DNA from: Patescibacteria group bacterium
Lineage (GTDB): Bacteria; Patescibacteriota; Minisyncoccia; Portnoybacterales; UBA2143
Direction: 5' to 3'
Assembly: GCA_018820085.1 (NCBI GenBank)
Contig: JAHJOV010000020.1
Location: 1-32,036 of the forward strand
Length of the DNA: 32,036 nt
The notes beneath the pieces were generated by a model. It ran no database searches. It saw only the letters and a list, made by a program, of their open reading frames with translations, and was not told the origin of the DNA. Positions 7,282-15,603 of this stretch are shown here, piece after piece (within the stretch, counting starts at the first letter, position 1; every line of letters begins with the position of its first letter). The translations under genes and the position numbers were made by a program.

Positions 7282-8739
7282 ATGGAATACAAAGTAGTCA
7301 TTGGGTTAGAAATACATAGTGAGCTAAAGACAGAGAGCAAAATGTTCTGTGATTGTTTGAATAATCCCGAGGTTCAGGAGGCTAATGTTAATGTTTGTCC
7401 GATTTGCATGGCTCAGCCAGGAAGCTTACCAGTTATTAATCAAAAAGCAGTTGATTTCGTAATTAAAACTGGATTAGCCTTGAATTGTAAGATACCTGAT
7501 AGAGCTAAATTTGATCGTAAAAATTATTTTTATCCTGATTTGCCTAAAGGTTATCAAATCTCCCAATATGATTTGCCTTTAGTATTAGGCGGATCCTTGA
7601 AAATTAACGGTCAGAAAATTAGGATTACCCGAATCCATTTAGAAGAAGATACGGGCAAATTAATTCACCCTCAAGGAAGTAATTATTCTTTAGTTGATTA
7701 TAACCGAGCTGGTGTTCCTTTAATGGAATTAGTAACTGAACCGGATATTGAATCTAGTCAGCAAGCTCGTCAGTTTTGTGAAGAATTACAATTAATCCTT
7801 CGTTATCTAGATGTTTCTGAGGCGAATATGGAAAAAGGTCAGATGCGTTGTGAGGTTAATATTTCTCTTAAATCAGAAAAAGGCGAAATGGGAACTAAGG
7901 TGGAAATTAAAAATCTTAATTCTTTTAGAGCGGTAGAACGTTCTATTGATTATGAGATTAAAAGACAGGCTCAAGTTTTAGATTCAGGCGAAGAAATCAT
8001 TCAGGAAACCAGAGGTTGGGATGAGAATAAGCAAAAAACATTTTCTCAACGAGTCAAGGAAGGATCTAAAGATTACCGTTATTTTCCTGAACCGGATTTA
8101 CCTCCCTTAAACAATCTTTCAAAAGCAAGTTCTGAATTATTAAGTAAAATACCTGAATTGCCTCAAGCTAAGCGAATTAGATTTGAACAAGAATATAAAA
8201 TACCAGTTGATGATATTAATATTTTAGTTAGTAACAAAGGACTATCTGATTATTTTGAACAGGTGGTTTCTGAATTAAATACTTGGTTGAAAATTAAATC
8301 AATTGACGATAAACAGCCATTGATAAAACTAACTGTTAATTATCTTTTAACCGAACTACAGAAGCTTTTATTAGATAGTAAGGTAAGTATTAATGATTGC
8401 AAGATTAGTCCAGAAAATTTTGCTGAATTTATTACTTTAATTGAACAGAAGGAAATTTCCAGTTCAGCCGCTCAAACGGTTCTTAAGGAAATGTTTGAAA
8501 CAGGAGTCGATCCTTCTAATATTGTTGAAGAAAAAAGTTTGAAACAGGTTAGTGATGAAGGAGAATTGGATAAGATAATTAAAAAAGTAATTAAGGATAA
8601 TTCTAAGCCAGTAGGTGATTTTAAGGCTGGTAAGGAAAATGCGCTTCAATTTTTAGTCGGACAAGTTATGGCTGCTAGTCGAGGCCAGGCTAATCCTCAA
8701 ATAGTAGAGGAAATCTTAAAAAAGAAATTAAGGAAATAA
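7282..8739 (+). CDS. gatB: Aspartyl/glutamyl-tRNA(Asn/Gln) amidotransferase subunit B
   Basis: Subunit of GatCAB, which converts misacylated Glu-tRNA(Gln) or Asp-tRNA(Asn) to the correct amide. The protein starts EYKVVIGLEIHSELKT. It carries the zinc cysteines MFCDC and CPICM (Cys23, 25, 39, 42), then FDRKNYFYPDLPKGYQISQY and IHLEEDTGKL. The C-terminal tRNA-binding YqeY-like domain ends FLVGQVMAASRGQANPQIVE. The ATG at 7282 is chosen over the in-frame ATG at 7240 because the extra 14 codons lie in the repeat arm and homologous proteins begin with the VIGLEIH strand. Length is 485 residues, normal. gatA and gatC are not in the window. Confidence 0.96.
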   Translation: MEYKVVIGLEIHSELKTESKMFCDCLNNPEVQEANVNVCPICMAQPGSLPVINQKAVDFVIKTGLALNCKIPDRAKFDRKNYFYPDLPKGYQISQYDLPLVLGGSLKINGQKIRITRIHLEEDTGKLIHPQGSNYSLVDYNRAGVPLMELVTEPDIESSQQARQFCEELQLILRYLDVSEANMEKGQMRCEVNISLKSEKGEMGTKVEIKNLNSFRAVERSIDYEIKRQAQVLDSGEEIIQETRGWDENKQKTFSQRVKEGSKDYRYFPEPDLPPLNNLSKASSELLSKIPELPQAKRIRFEQEYKIPVDDINILVSNKGLSDYFEQVVSELNTWLKIKSIDDKQPLIKLTVNYLLTELQKLLLDSKVSINDCKISPENFAEFITLIEQKEISSSAAQTVLKEMFETGVDPSNIVEEKSLKQVSDEGELDKIIKKVIKDNSKPVGDFKAGKENALQFLVGQVMAASRGQANPQIVEEILKKKLRK

Positions 8740-8743
8740 AAAA

Positions 8744-9061
8744 ATGCACGAACAAGAACAAAAAAAACCAAATCTTAATCCTAACCTTAAAATTTATGAA
8801 GAAGGTATTTTTAAGACAACAGATAAAGAGCTTGGTAAAAAAATTAAAGAGAATCAACAGAAAAAAATAACAGAAAAAGGAAGAAAAAAAGTAGAAGATG
8901 CAGTGATTAAAGGTGAATTAAAATTTGGAACAAAATCAGAAAAAGTAAGAAAACCGACATTCGAAGAATACAAAGCTAAACAAAAAACCGAACAAGAAGA
9001 AATGCTTGAAAAAGCAAGAGAAAAATTAAAAGAAAAATACGAAGAAGCAAAAGCAGCTTAG
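8744..9061 (+). CDS. Small, highly charged hypothetical protein
   Basis: No family recognised. The 105 residues are very rich in Lys and Glu, with almost no hydrophobic core. They are predicted to be largely helical after residue 28, with a strongly helical tail (EEMLEKAREKLKEKYEEAKAA). There is no signal peptide, membrane segment or Cys/His metal motif. It starts 4 bases after gatB and probably shares its transcript. It ends tail to tail with miaA, the two stop codons overlapping by 4 bases. A nucleic-acid- or ribosome-associated role would fit the charge but is only a guess. Confidence 0.7.
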   Translation: MHEQEQKKPNLNPNLKIYEEGIFKTTDKELGKKIKENQQKKITEKGRKKVEDAVIKGELKFGTKSEKVRKPTFEEYKAKQKTEQEEMLEKAREKLKEKYEEAKAA

Positions 9062-9924
9062 TTTATAAAATTAATTATCATTTTTTTCGCTTTTTTATAA
9101 TCTTTAATCCATTTGATTTTTTTGTCTCGTCTAAACCAGGACATTTGACGACGAGCATATTGTTTAGTATGGATTTTGATTAATTCTTCAGAGTTATCCA
9201 AAAGCGCTTCTTTGTACCCAATACCACTCATTGAATATGGCTTAGAACCGTATTTTTTAATTAGTTTTTCAACTTCTTCAAGTAATCCAGCTTTAATCAT
9301 TTGCTTAACCCGTTGATTAATTCTTTTGTCTATAATTTTAATATCTGGGTTAAGTCCAATTTGTAAAATATCGAAAAGTTTAGGTCCTTTATGTTTTTGT
9401 TGAGAAAAAGGTTGCCCAGTAATTAAACAAACCTCTAAAGCTCGAACCATTCTTCTTTGATTATTCTTATCAATTATCTTTAAAGCTTGAGGATCAAGTT
9501 TTTTAAGTTGATTATATAACTCTTGATTAGTTTTGCTTTCTAGTTTGTTTCTAAGTTTTTTATTCGGTTTAGTTTTTGGAATTTGGAGATTATCTACAAC
9601 GGATTGGATGTATAAGCCGGTCCCGCCAACCAAAAAAGGGAGTTTATCTCTTTTTTGAATATCTTTAATAATTTTAGTTGCTTTTTTTTTGAATTGGGCT
9701 AGAGAAAATTCTTGATTAGGCTTAATAATATCTATTAAATGATGAGGAATGCCTTGCATTTCTTTTTTTGTGATTTTAGCTGTGCCGATATCCATTTCCT
9801 TATATATTTGTCTGGAATCAGCAGAGACGATTTCGCCATTAAATTTTTGGGCCAATTTCACGGCTAAACTAGACTTACCTGAAGCAGTCGGACCAAGGAT
9901 AATTATAAGTTTGTTGTGTGACAT
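9058..9924 (-). CDS. miaA: tRNA dimethylallyltransferase
   Basis: Transfers an isopentenyl group to N6 of A37 in tRNAs reading UNN codons, the first step to ms2i6A. The P-loop is GPTASGKSS (residues 11-19). It is followed by the family's SADSRQIYKEMDIGTAK, PHHLIDIIKPNQEFSLAQF, VGGTGLYIQSVVD and the RRMVRALEVCLITGQPFS segment. The C-terminus has YARRQMSWFRRDKKIKWI, a standard ending. Length of 288 residues is slightly short but complete. The next minus-strand gene upstream is miaB, which acts on its product. A repeat cluster separates the two and may provide the miaA promoter. Confidence 0.96.
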   Translation of the reverse strand: MSHNKLIIILGPTASGKSSLAVKLAQKFNGEIVSADSRQIYKEMDIGTAKITKKEMQGIPHHLIDIIKPNQEFSLAQFKKKATKIIKDIQKRDKLPFLVGGTGLYIQSVVDNLQIPKTKPNKKLRNKLESKTNQELYNQLKKLDPQALKIIDKNNQRRMVRALEVCLITGQPFSQQKHKGPKLFDILQIGLNPDIKIIDKRINQRVKQMIKAGLLEEVEKLIKKYGSKPYSMSGIGYKEALLDNSEELIKIHTKQYARRQMSWFRRDKKIKWIKDYKKAKKMIINFIN

Positions 9925-9933
9925 AATCGTGGC

Positions 9934-9961
9934 ATGATAAGGTCGGACATTGTTTTGTCCG
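9934..9961 (-). promoter_or_regulatory. Possible repeat-derived promoter of miaA
   Basis: On the minus strand, CGGACA (9961-9956) lies 16 bases before TATCAT (9939-9934), which ends 9 bases before the miaA ATG. The -35-like box belongs to the family A repeat. Spacing suggests a leaderless or nearly leaderless transcript. Confidence 0.35.
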
Positions 9962-10084
9962 TACCTCAGCAGAGGTCCGGCAAAACAAGGTCCGACCTTA
10001 ATTCTGAAGCAACTATATTCCGCAGAGGTCAGACCTTTGGGGAAGGTCTGACCTCATCTTTTGACAAAATAATGTACGACCTCT
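9939..10084. repeat. Composite palindromic repeat between miaA and miaB
   Basis: A full composite. Family A occupies 9939-9999. The linker includes AATTCTGAAGC and ATTCCGC. The B hairpin at 10024-10055 (AGAGGTCAGACCT paired with AGGTCTGACCTC) follows, and then a 24-base remnant of a second A copy in opposite orientation (10061-10084). That remnant ends 5 bases from the miaB stop codon. Confidence 0.9.
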
Positions 10085-10089
10085 GAACA

Positions 10090-11064
10090 TCAAAACATAT
10101 CAAGAAGAATTTTTTTTCTTCTTTTTTTGATACCTGAAGGAATATTATCTTTGAATTTGTGGGCTACGGTGCCCGGTCGCGGAGAATAGGCCGAGACATA
10201 GGATTGACTGAATCTAATTTCTTTAACTAATTTAACTGTGTTTTGGAATTGTTTTTCAGTTTCATCGGGGAATCCGACAATAATGTCAGTTGATATTTTT
10301 GCTTTAGGTATTTGTTGGCGGATTTTTTTAATTAATTTTTTATAATCTTGAACTGTATAACCACGGTTCATTTTTTTTAATATTTTATTATCACCAGATT
10401 GAACCGGTAAATGAATGTTTTTAGATACTTTTTTACTACTAGCAATAATACTAATTAACTCATCAGACATATCTTTAGGATGGGAAGTCATGAAGTTGAT
10501 CTCAAAGTTACCAGGTAAATGATTAAGAGTTTTTAATAGTTTAGGAAAGTTATTTTGATAAGAATTCACATTTTGGCCTAAGAGAGTAATCTCTTTGTAG
10601 TTATTTTTAATTAAATTTTTAACTTCTTTAATAATTTCTTGGGTTGGTCGTGATTTTTCTCGTCCTCGAGTATATGGGACAGCGCAATAGGAACAAAAAT
10701 TATTACATCCAGTCATAATTGGAACAAGGGCTTGTTTAGTTGATTGACAGTTAGTTTTGATTTTAAAATTGTCGGAAATCGGCTTTATTTTATCAACCTT
10801 TTCTTTGAATTGTTTTTTGTCTTTTTCCAAGATACAGCCGGTTAGAATAATTTTAGGTTTTTTAGAAAACAGGCGGATTTTTTTGATTTTATCATAGACG
10901 CGGTTAATGGCTGATTGTCGGACTGAACAGACATTAATTACAATTAAATCAGCTTGTTTAATATTTTTAGCTAGCTGATGTTTCTGTTTTTCTAGTTGAG
11001 TGGCTATTCTTTCGCTATCAGATTCATTCATCTGACATCCGTAAGTGATAATGTGATATTTCAT
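10090..11064 (-). CDS. miaB: tRNA-2-methylthio-N6-dimethylallyladenosine synthase, C-terminally truncated
   Basis: Radical SAM methylthiotransferase acting on i6A37 made by MiaA. The N-terminal cluster cysteines are in YGCQMNESDSE (Cys10), NVCSVR (Cys46) and TGCILEK (Cys77). The radical SAM triad is CNNFCSYC (Cys120, 124, 127). The HLPVQSGDNKILKKMNRGYT and STDIIVGFPDETE segments mark MiaB. The protein ends just after SPRPGTVAHKFKDN and KKRRKKILLDMF at 324 residues. Family members are usually about 430-470 with a C-terminal TRAM RNA-binding domain, which is missing here. The stop lies 5 bases from a repeat fragment, so repeat insertion may have cut the gene. The catalytic core is intact. Confidence 0.93.
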   Translation of the reverse strand: MKYHIITYGCQMNESDSERIATQLEKQKHQLAKNIKQADLIVINVCSVRQSAINRVYDKIKKIRLFSKKPKIILTGCILEKDKKQFKEKVDKIKPISDNFKIKTNCQSTKQALVPIMTGCNNFCSYCAVPYTRGREKSRPTQEIIKEVKNLIKNNYKEITLLGQNVNSYQNNFPKLLKTLNHLPGNFEINFMTSHPKDMSDELISIIASSKKVSKNIHLPVQSGDNKILKKMNRGYTVQDYKKLIKKIRQQIPKAKISTDIIVGFPDETEKQFQNTVKLVKEIRFSQSYVSAYSPRPGTVAHKFKDNIPSGIKKRRKKILLDMF

Positions 11065-11071
11065 GTTATTT

Positions 11072-11191
11072 AGAGGTCGGACCTTGTTTTGCCGAACCTC
11101 TGCTGAGGTGCGGACAAAACAATGTACGACCTCTAGACTTTAGTAAAATAACTTTTTACTAAAAGGTTCCTACTTTTTGAGGTCGGACCTT
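11072..11191. repeat. Family A palindrome and AT-rich hairpin upstream of miaB
   Basis: A 63-nt family A copy with 5-base longer AGAGG/CCTCT ends (11072-11134). A 10-base-pair AT hairpin follows (TTTAGTAAAA at 11139-11148 with TTTTACTAAA at 11154-11163), and then a lone arm GAGGTCGGACCTT (11179-11191). It sits between the divergently transcribed miaB and the GT2 gene. Confidence 0.88.
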
Positions 11192-11216
11192 ACTAGACCT
11201 AGCTATATTAGATACT

Positions 11217-11245
11217 TTGTATCTTAATAGAAAGTATTGTATAAT
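11217..11245 (+). promoter_or_regulatory. Promoter of the GT2-galT-DedA-tpiA-pgk run, leaderless
   Basis: TTGTAT (11217-11222), a 17-base spacer and a perfect TATAAT (11240-11245). The ATG at 11253 begins 7 bases after the -10, so transcription should start at or next to the start codon. Confidence 0.75.
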
Positions 11246-11252
11246 ACAAGGT

Positions 11253-11993
11253 ATGGAAAAAGTTTTTCTTTCAGTTATTATCCCGGCTTATAATGAGGAA
11301 ATGAATATTAGTAATACTCTTTTGGATATTGATCATTATTTAAGCCAACAGGATTATACTTACGAGATATTAGTTGTTATTGACGGAGCTAAGGATAAAA
11401 CAGCTCAAATAGTGGGTAAATTTGTTGATTTAGTTAAGAATTTAAGAGTTATTAATAACAAAGAGAATCACGGTAAAGGGTGGGTTGTTCGGCAGGGAAT
11501 GCTTGAAGCTAAGGGTCAAATTCGACTTTTTATGGATGCTGATAATGCTACAACTATAGATCATTTTAAGAAAATGATTCCTTTGTTTGAGCAAGGTTAT
11601 CAAGTAGTTATTGGTTCTCGTGATTCAAAAGATGTAGCTGGAGCTAAGCAAGCTGTTCCTCAACCATTTCATAAGAGATTAGTTGGTAATATGGGGAATC
11701 TAGTTATTCAATTAGTGGCTGTTTCTGGTATTTGGGATACCCAATGTGGTTTTAAAGCTTTAACTGCTCAAGTAGCTGAAGATGTTTTTAGTCGTTGTCG
11801 AATTGATCGTTGGAGTTTTGATGTTGAGGTTTTAGCTATAGCTAGAATGTTGGGTTGCAAGATAGGAATCATTCCTGTTTATTGGATTAATAATCCTAAT
11901 AGTCGGGTTAGTTGGAAAAGCTATTTTAAAACTTTTTGGGAAGTTTTTAAAATAAGATGGAATTTAATAACAAAAAAATATGACCAAAGATAA
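11253..11993 (+). CDS. Family 2 glycosyltransferase, dolichyl-phosphate glucosyl/mannosyltransferase-like
   Basis: Cytoplasmic GT-A fold enzyme likely moving a sugar from a nucleotide donor to a polyprenyl phosphate. It begins with the GT2 strand LSVIIPAYNEEMNIS. VVIDGAKDKT, NHGKGWVVRQGMLEAKG and the metal-binding RLFMDADNAT follow, then IGSRDS, WDTQCGFKAL and RWSFDVEVLAIA. The order resembles Alg5/DPM1-type enzymes. There is no membrane helix, and 246 residues is the core length. A TTG at 11217 in the same frame is rejected as start because it is the -35 box. The last 14 bases overlap galT. Confidence 0.88.
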   Translation: MEKVFLSVIIPAYNEEMNISNTLLDIDHYLSQQDYTYEILVVIDGAKDKTAQIVGKFVDLVKNLRVINNKENHGKGWVVRQGMLEAKGQIRLFMDADNATTIDHFKKMIPLFEQGYQVVIGSRDSKDVAGAKQAVPQPFHKRLVGNMGNLVIQLVAVSGIWDTQCGFKALTAQVAEDVFSRCRIDRWSFDVEVLAIARMLGCKIGIIPVYWINNPNSRVSWKSYFKTFWEVFKIRWNLITKKYDQR

Positions 11994-12945
11994 AGAAAAA
12001 TCTCCATCAGAATTAAGAATGGATCTAGTCTCTAATGATTGGGTTGTTATTGCTACTGGTCGGGCTCGTCGACCAGAAACTTTTGCTCAACAAGAAAGAA
12101 TCAAAGATGACGTTTCATCAAGGAAATGTCCTTTTTGTAAACTTAAATTTTCCGGAAAGTTAGTTATATCCCACCCTAATGATTTTCCAGCTTTTACTCC
12201 GGCTGATGATCTTAATGAACGGAAGCAAGGTCCTAATCGAATTATGAATGGGGTTGGCTATCATGAGGTTATTATTACAGCTGATCATAAAAAACAAATA
12301 GCTCATTTTTCTTCAGGCGAAGTAAAAATAGTAATTGATCTTTATCAAAAGAGATATCTTGAGTTAATGAATAAGAAGTTCATTAAATATATTTCAATTT
12401 TCCATAATCATGGTCGGGAAGCAGGTTCTTCTATTGCTCATCCTCATTCTCAGTTATTGGCTATTCCAGTTGTTGATCCTGATTTGAGGTCTAGTTTAGA
12501 TGGGGCCGAGGCCTTTTATCGTAGTCAAGGTAAATGTGTCTATTGTACTATGATTGAATGGGAACTTCAGGATAAGAAACGAATTATTTATGAAAATGAG
12601 AAGTTTTTAGTTGTTTGTCCTTTTGCCGCACAAGTCTCTTTTGAAGTTAGAGTCTATCCCAAAGAACATCAGCCATATTTTGAAAAAATGACCGAAGAAG
12701 AAAAAGAATTTTTTGCTGATGCTATGCAAAAAGGGTTAAACAAGCTTTACAAAGGACTCAAGGATCCAGCTTATAATTTTTATTTTCACACTGCTCCTTG
12801 CGATGGGGGAAATTATGATCAATATCATTGGCATTTGAATATTTTACCGAAGACAAATATTTGGGCTGGTTTTGAATTGGGGGCTGGTATAGAGATTAGT
12901 ACTATTGAGCCAGAAAAAGCGACAGAATTTTTAAGAGAGCAGTAA
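11980..12945 (+). CDS. galT: Galactose-1-phosphate uridylyltransferase family protein
   Basis: HIT-superfamily nucleotidyltransferase that exchanges UMP between UDP-glucose and galactose-1-phosphate. The protein opens with ELRMDLVSNDWVVIATGRA. It has a zinc pair CPFC (Cys50, Cys53), HNHGREAGSS, and the catalytic SIAHPHSQ (His154-Pro-His156). The second HIT-like half ends with NYDQYHWHLNILPK. Length is 321 residues. It overlaps the preceding glycosyltransferase, which suggests it feeds nucleotide sugars to envelope glycan synthesis. A broader sugar-1-phosphate specificity is possible, since distant GalT homologues vary in substrate. Confidence 0.9.
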   Translation: MTKDKEKSPSELRMDLVSNDWVVIATGRARRPETFAQQERIKDDVSSRKCPFCKLKFSGKLVISHPNDFPAFTPADDLNERKQGPNRIMNGVGYHEVIITADHKKQIAHFSSGEVKIVIDLYQKRYLELMNKKFIKYISIFHNHGREAGSSIAHPHSQLLAIPVVDPDLRSSLDGAEAFYRSQGKCVYCTMIEWELQDKKRIIYENEKFLVVCPFAAQVSFEVRVYPKEHQPYFEKMTEEEKEFFADAMQKGLNKLYKGLKDPAYNFYFHTAPCDGGNYDQYHWHLNILPKTNIWAGFELGAGIEISTIEPEKATEFLREQ

Positions 12946-12955
12946 TTCGGATTAT

Positions 12956-13573
12956 ATGGAATTTTTCTTAATAACAATTGCTTCCTGGGTAACAAGTATT
13001 ATTGATAAAATTGGATATTTAGGTGTCTTGGTTTTAATGACTATAGAAAGCTCTTTTATTCCTTTTCCTTCTGAAGTGGTTATTTTACCAGCTGCTTATT
13101 TAGCTCAGCAGGGTAAGATGAATATCTATTTAGTTGTTATTGCTGGAATAATTGGTAGTATTTTAGGCGCTTTAATAAACTATTATCTAGCTTCGACCTT
13201 AGGCCGGAAGATAATTTATACTTTAGCTGATAAAAGGTTTTTCAAATTTTTGTTGATTACTCCCGAAAAAGTTAATAAGGCTGAAAAATATTTTTTAAAA
13301 TATGGAAATATTTCTACTTTGATTGGCCGGTTGGTTGTTGGAGTACGGCAATTGATTTCTATTCCGGCTGGTTTTTCTAAAATGAAGTTATCTAGTTTTA
13401 TTTTTTATACTACGCTTGGTTCCAGTATCTGGGTTGTTATTTTAGCAGTTTTTGGTTATAGTTTTGGTTCTAATCAAGAGCAATTAGAAAAATATTATAG
13501 TGAGATTTCTTGGTTTTTTGTTATCTTAGCCGTTATTTTCATAGCTTATCTTATTATTAAAAAGAAAAAATAA
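12956..13573 (+). CDS. DedA family membrane protein
   Basis: Polytopic inner-membrane protein of the DedA/VTT superfamily, whose members act in membrane lipid (including polyprenyl carrier) translocation and homeostasis. Seen: the hallmark ESSFIPFPSEVVILPAAYLA near residue 31, AGIIGSILGALINYYLASTLGRKI, and the second conserved segment RLVVGVRQLISIPAGFSKM with the family's F/GRFxPxxR-like arginine. There are about four to five hydrophobic helices in 205 residues, and a basic C-terminus IIKKKK. It lies 10 bases after galT and 1 base before tpiA. Confidence 0.9.
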   Translation: MEFFLITIASWVTSIIDKIGYLGVLVLMTIESSFIPFPSEVVILPAAYLAQQGKMNIYLVVIAGIIGSILGALINYYLASTLGRKIIYTLADKRFFKFLLITPEKVNKAEKYFLKYGNISTLIGRLVVGVRQLISIPAGFSKMKLSSFIFYTTLGSSIWVVILAVFGYSFGSNQEQLEKYYSEISWFFVILAVIFIAYLIIKKKK

Positions 13574-13574
13574 T

Positions 13575-14351
13575 ATGTCTAAATTAATTATTGGTAATTG
13601 GAAATGCAATCCAACTAGTCTTAACGAAACTAAACATCTTTTTGAAGTAATTCAAAGAGGGATTGTTAAAAATAAGAATGTTGAAGTTATTATTTGTCCG
13701 CCCTTTATATATTTAGCCCACTTAATCGCTTTGGTTAAAGGCGGACTCACTTTCGGTGCGCAAGATTGTTTTTGGGAGCAAAAAGGCGCCTTTACTGGTG
13801 AAATTTCTCCTTTGGAGCTTAAAAATACGGGTTGTCAGTATGTAATTATTGGTCATTCAGAAAGAAGAAAATATCTTCAAGAAACAGATGAGATGATTAA
13901 TAAAAAGATAAAGGCGGTTTTAAAAAGTCGTCTTAAGCCAATTCTTTGTGTTGGTGAAGAAACTAGAGATACTTTTAATTCTGAAGGTAAGCCTCTTAAT
14001 GAAATGAGCTTAATGGTTGGTGAACAAATAGAAAAGGATTTAGCTAATGTTTCAGCGGCTCGAATTAGAGATATAGTTATTGCCTATGAACCAATCTGGG
14101 CTATTGGAACGGGTAATTCTTGTTCATCTGATGATGCTATGAAGGCTAGTTTGTTTATTCGAAAAACTTTAACTAAACTTTATGATCGACCGACGGCTGA
14201 AAAGGCCAAGATCGTTTATGGCGGTAGTGTTAATAGTAAAAATGTTAATGAATATATTAAAGGAGCTAATATGGATGGAGTTTTAGTAGGTGGCGCTTCT
14301 TTAAATGGAAGTGAATTTGTTAAGATATATGAAATTTCTTCGAGATTTTAA
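13575..14351 (+). CDS. tpiA: Triosephosphate isomerase
   Basis: Glycolytic enzyme interconverting dihydroxyacetone phosphate and glyceraldehyde-3-phosphate. Catalytic residues are all present: Lys10 in IIGNWKCNP, His94 in IIGHSERR and Glu172 in AYEPIWAIGTG. The phosphate loops are YGGSVNSKN and VLVGGASL. The 258 residues are a normal length. The 3' end overlaps pgk by 23 bases, a typical coupled tpiA-pgk pair, although the more common order is gap-pgk-tpiA. Confidence 0.97.
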   Translation: MSKLIIGNWKCNPTSLNETKHLFEVIQRGIVKNKNVEVIICPPFIYLAHLIALVKGGLTFGAQDCFWEQKGAFTGEISPLELKNTGCQYVIIGHSERRKYLQETDEMINKKIKAVLKSRLKPILCVGEETRDTFNSEGKPLNEMSLMVGEQIEKDLANVSAARIRDIVIAYEPIWAIGTGNSCSSDDAMKASLFIRKTLTKLYDRPTAEKAKIVYGGSVNSKNVNEYIKGANMDGVLVGGASLNGSEFVKIYEISSRF

Positions 14352-15495
14352 TTTTAAAGATAAAAAAGTTTTAATCAGAGTTGATTTTAATGTGCCTTTG
14401 GGTGACGATTTGAAAGTTGATAATAGTGAAGATTGGCGAATTGAGGCAACTCTACCGAGTATTAAATATCTATTAGATCAAGGAGCTAAAATTATTCTTT
14501 TGGCTCATTTAGGCAGGCCTAACGGGAAAATAGTTGAAGGGCTACGATTAGACCCAGTGGCTAAAAGGCTAGGAGAGCTTTTGGGCAGAAAAGTTATTAA
14601 ATTAGATGATTGTTGTAGTCAGAAAGTTAAAGATCGAGTTAGTCAAATTAAGGTCGGAGAAATTATCTTACTAGAAAATCTTCGTTTTTATCCAGAGGAA
14701 AAGAATAATGATAGGCAATTTGCTAAGCAATTGGCTAGTTATGGAGAGATTTATGTTAATGATGCTTTTGGGGTAGACCATCGGGCTCACGCTTCTTTAG
14801 TTGGGATTCCTAAGTATTTACCAAGTTGTGCTGGATTACTTTTAGAAAAAGAAATTACAGCTCTGACTAAGGTTTTAGATAAACCAGAAAGACCTTTAGT
14901 TGTAATTATTGGAGGAGTAAAAATTTCTACTAAAATTAAAGTTATTAAAAAGTTTTTAAAAAAAGCAGACAATGTTCTTTTAGGCGGAGCTCTAGCTAAC
15001 ACAGTTCTTGCCGCTAAAGGAATTGCTATTGGTCAGTCAGTGGTTGAAGAGGGAATGATTGAGGAAGTTAAGAAATTAGAATTGACTGATATTAAACTTC
15101 ATTTACCAGTCGATGCTATTACTTCAACAGACCCTTTAGGTAAGTCAGATATTCGAATAGCCCCAATTGGTAATACTAATAAAGAAGAGATGATTTTAGA
15201 TATTGGTCCAGATACTAATAATCTTTTTAGGCAGATAATTTCTCAATCGAAAGCAATTATTTGGAATGGTCCTATGGGTTTAATTGAAGTCGATAAATTT
15301 GTTGAGGGAACTAAAAAAATAGCTCAGGTTATAGCTAATAATGATAGTTATTCAGTTATTGGTGGAGGAGACAGTATTGCTTTAATAGAAGAGATGGGTT
15401 TATTTGATAAAATGAGTCACGTCTCTACTGGAGGAGGAGCTATGTTAAAATTTTTAGCTGGTGATAAATTACCAGGAATAGAAGCGTTGGGCTAA
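14329..15495 (+). CDS. pgk: Phosphoglycerate kinase
   Basis: Makes ATP from 1,3-bisphosphoglycerate in glycolysis. The N-terminal substrate domain has KKVLIRVDFNVPL, the RIEATLPSIKYLL helix, LAHLGRPNGK and LLENLRFYPEEKNND followed by VNDAFG and AHAS. The nucleotide domain has VIIGGVKISTKIKVI, IWNGPMGLIE and the C-terminal VIGGGDSIALIEEMG with STGGGAMLKFLAG. From the ATG at 14329 the protein has 388 residues. An in-frame ATG at 14305 would add eight residues inside tpiA and is less likely. Confidence 0.97.
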   Translation: MKFLRDFNFKDKKVLIRVDFNVPLGDDLKVDNSEDWRIEATLPSIKYLLDQGAKIILLAHLGRPNGKIVEGLRLDPVAKRLGELLGRKVIKLDDCCSQKVKDRVSQIKVGEIILLENLRFYPEEKNNDRQFAKQLASYGEIYVNDAFGVDHRAHASLVGIPKYLPSCAGLLLEKEITALTKVLDKPERPLVVIIGGVKISTKIKVIKKFLKKADNVLLGGALANTVLAAKGIAIGQSVVEEGMIEEVKKLELTDIKLHLPVDAITSTDPLGKSDIRIAPIGNTNKEEMILDIGPDTNNLFRQIISQSKAIIWNGPMGLIEVDKFVEGTKKIAQVIANNDSYSVIGGGDSIALIEEMGLFDKMSHVSTGGGAMLKFLAGDKLPGIEALG

Positions 15496-15496
15496 C

Positions 15497-15577
15497 CAGT
15501 GTCATTATCGGGCTTGACCCGATAATCCAGCGAAAATTAATTAATCCTGGATTCCCGCTTTCGCGGGAATGACACCA
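15497..15577. repeat. Nested inverted repeat after pgk
   Basis: Outer arms GTGTCATT and AATGACAC enclose AATCCAG/CTGGATT and two hairpins: ATTATCGGG-CTTGA-CCCGATAAT (15504-15526) and ATTCCCGC-TTTC-GCGGGAAT (15551-15570). The CTGGATTCCCGC...GCGGGAATGAC wording is a dispersed repeat type known from many bacterial genomes. It is unrelated to family A. It may also terminate pgk transcription. Confidence 0.85.
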
Positions 15578-15603
15578 AAATTTATAATTTAAAATTCTTT
15601 TTT

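Noticed and set aside
11217-11252. TTG start of the GT2 gene at 11217
   Set aside because: This TTG is the -35 box of a well-spaced promoter whose -10 is TATAAT; the extra 12 residues are unlike GT2 proteins.
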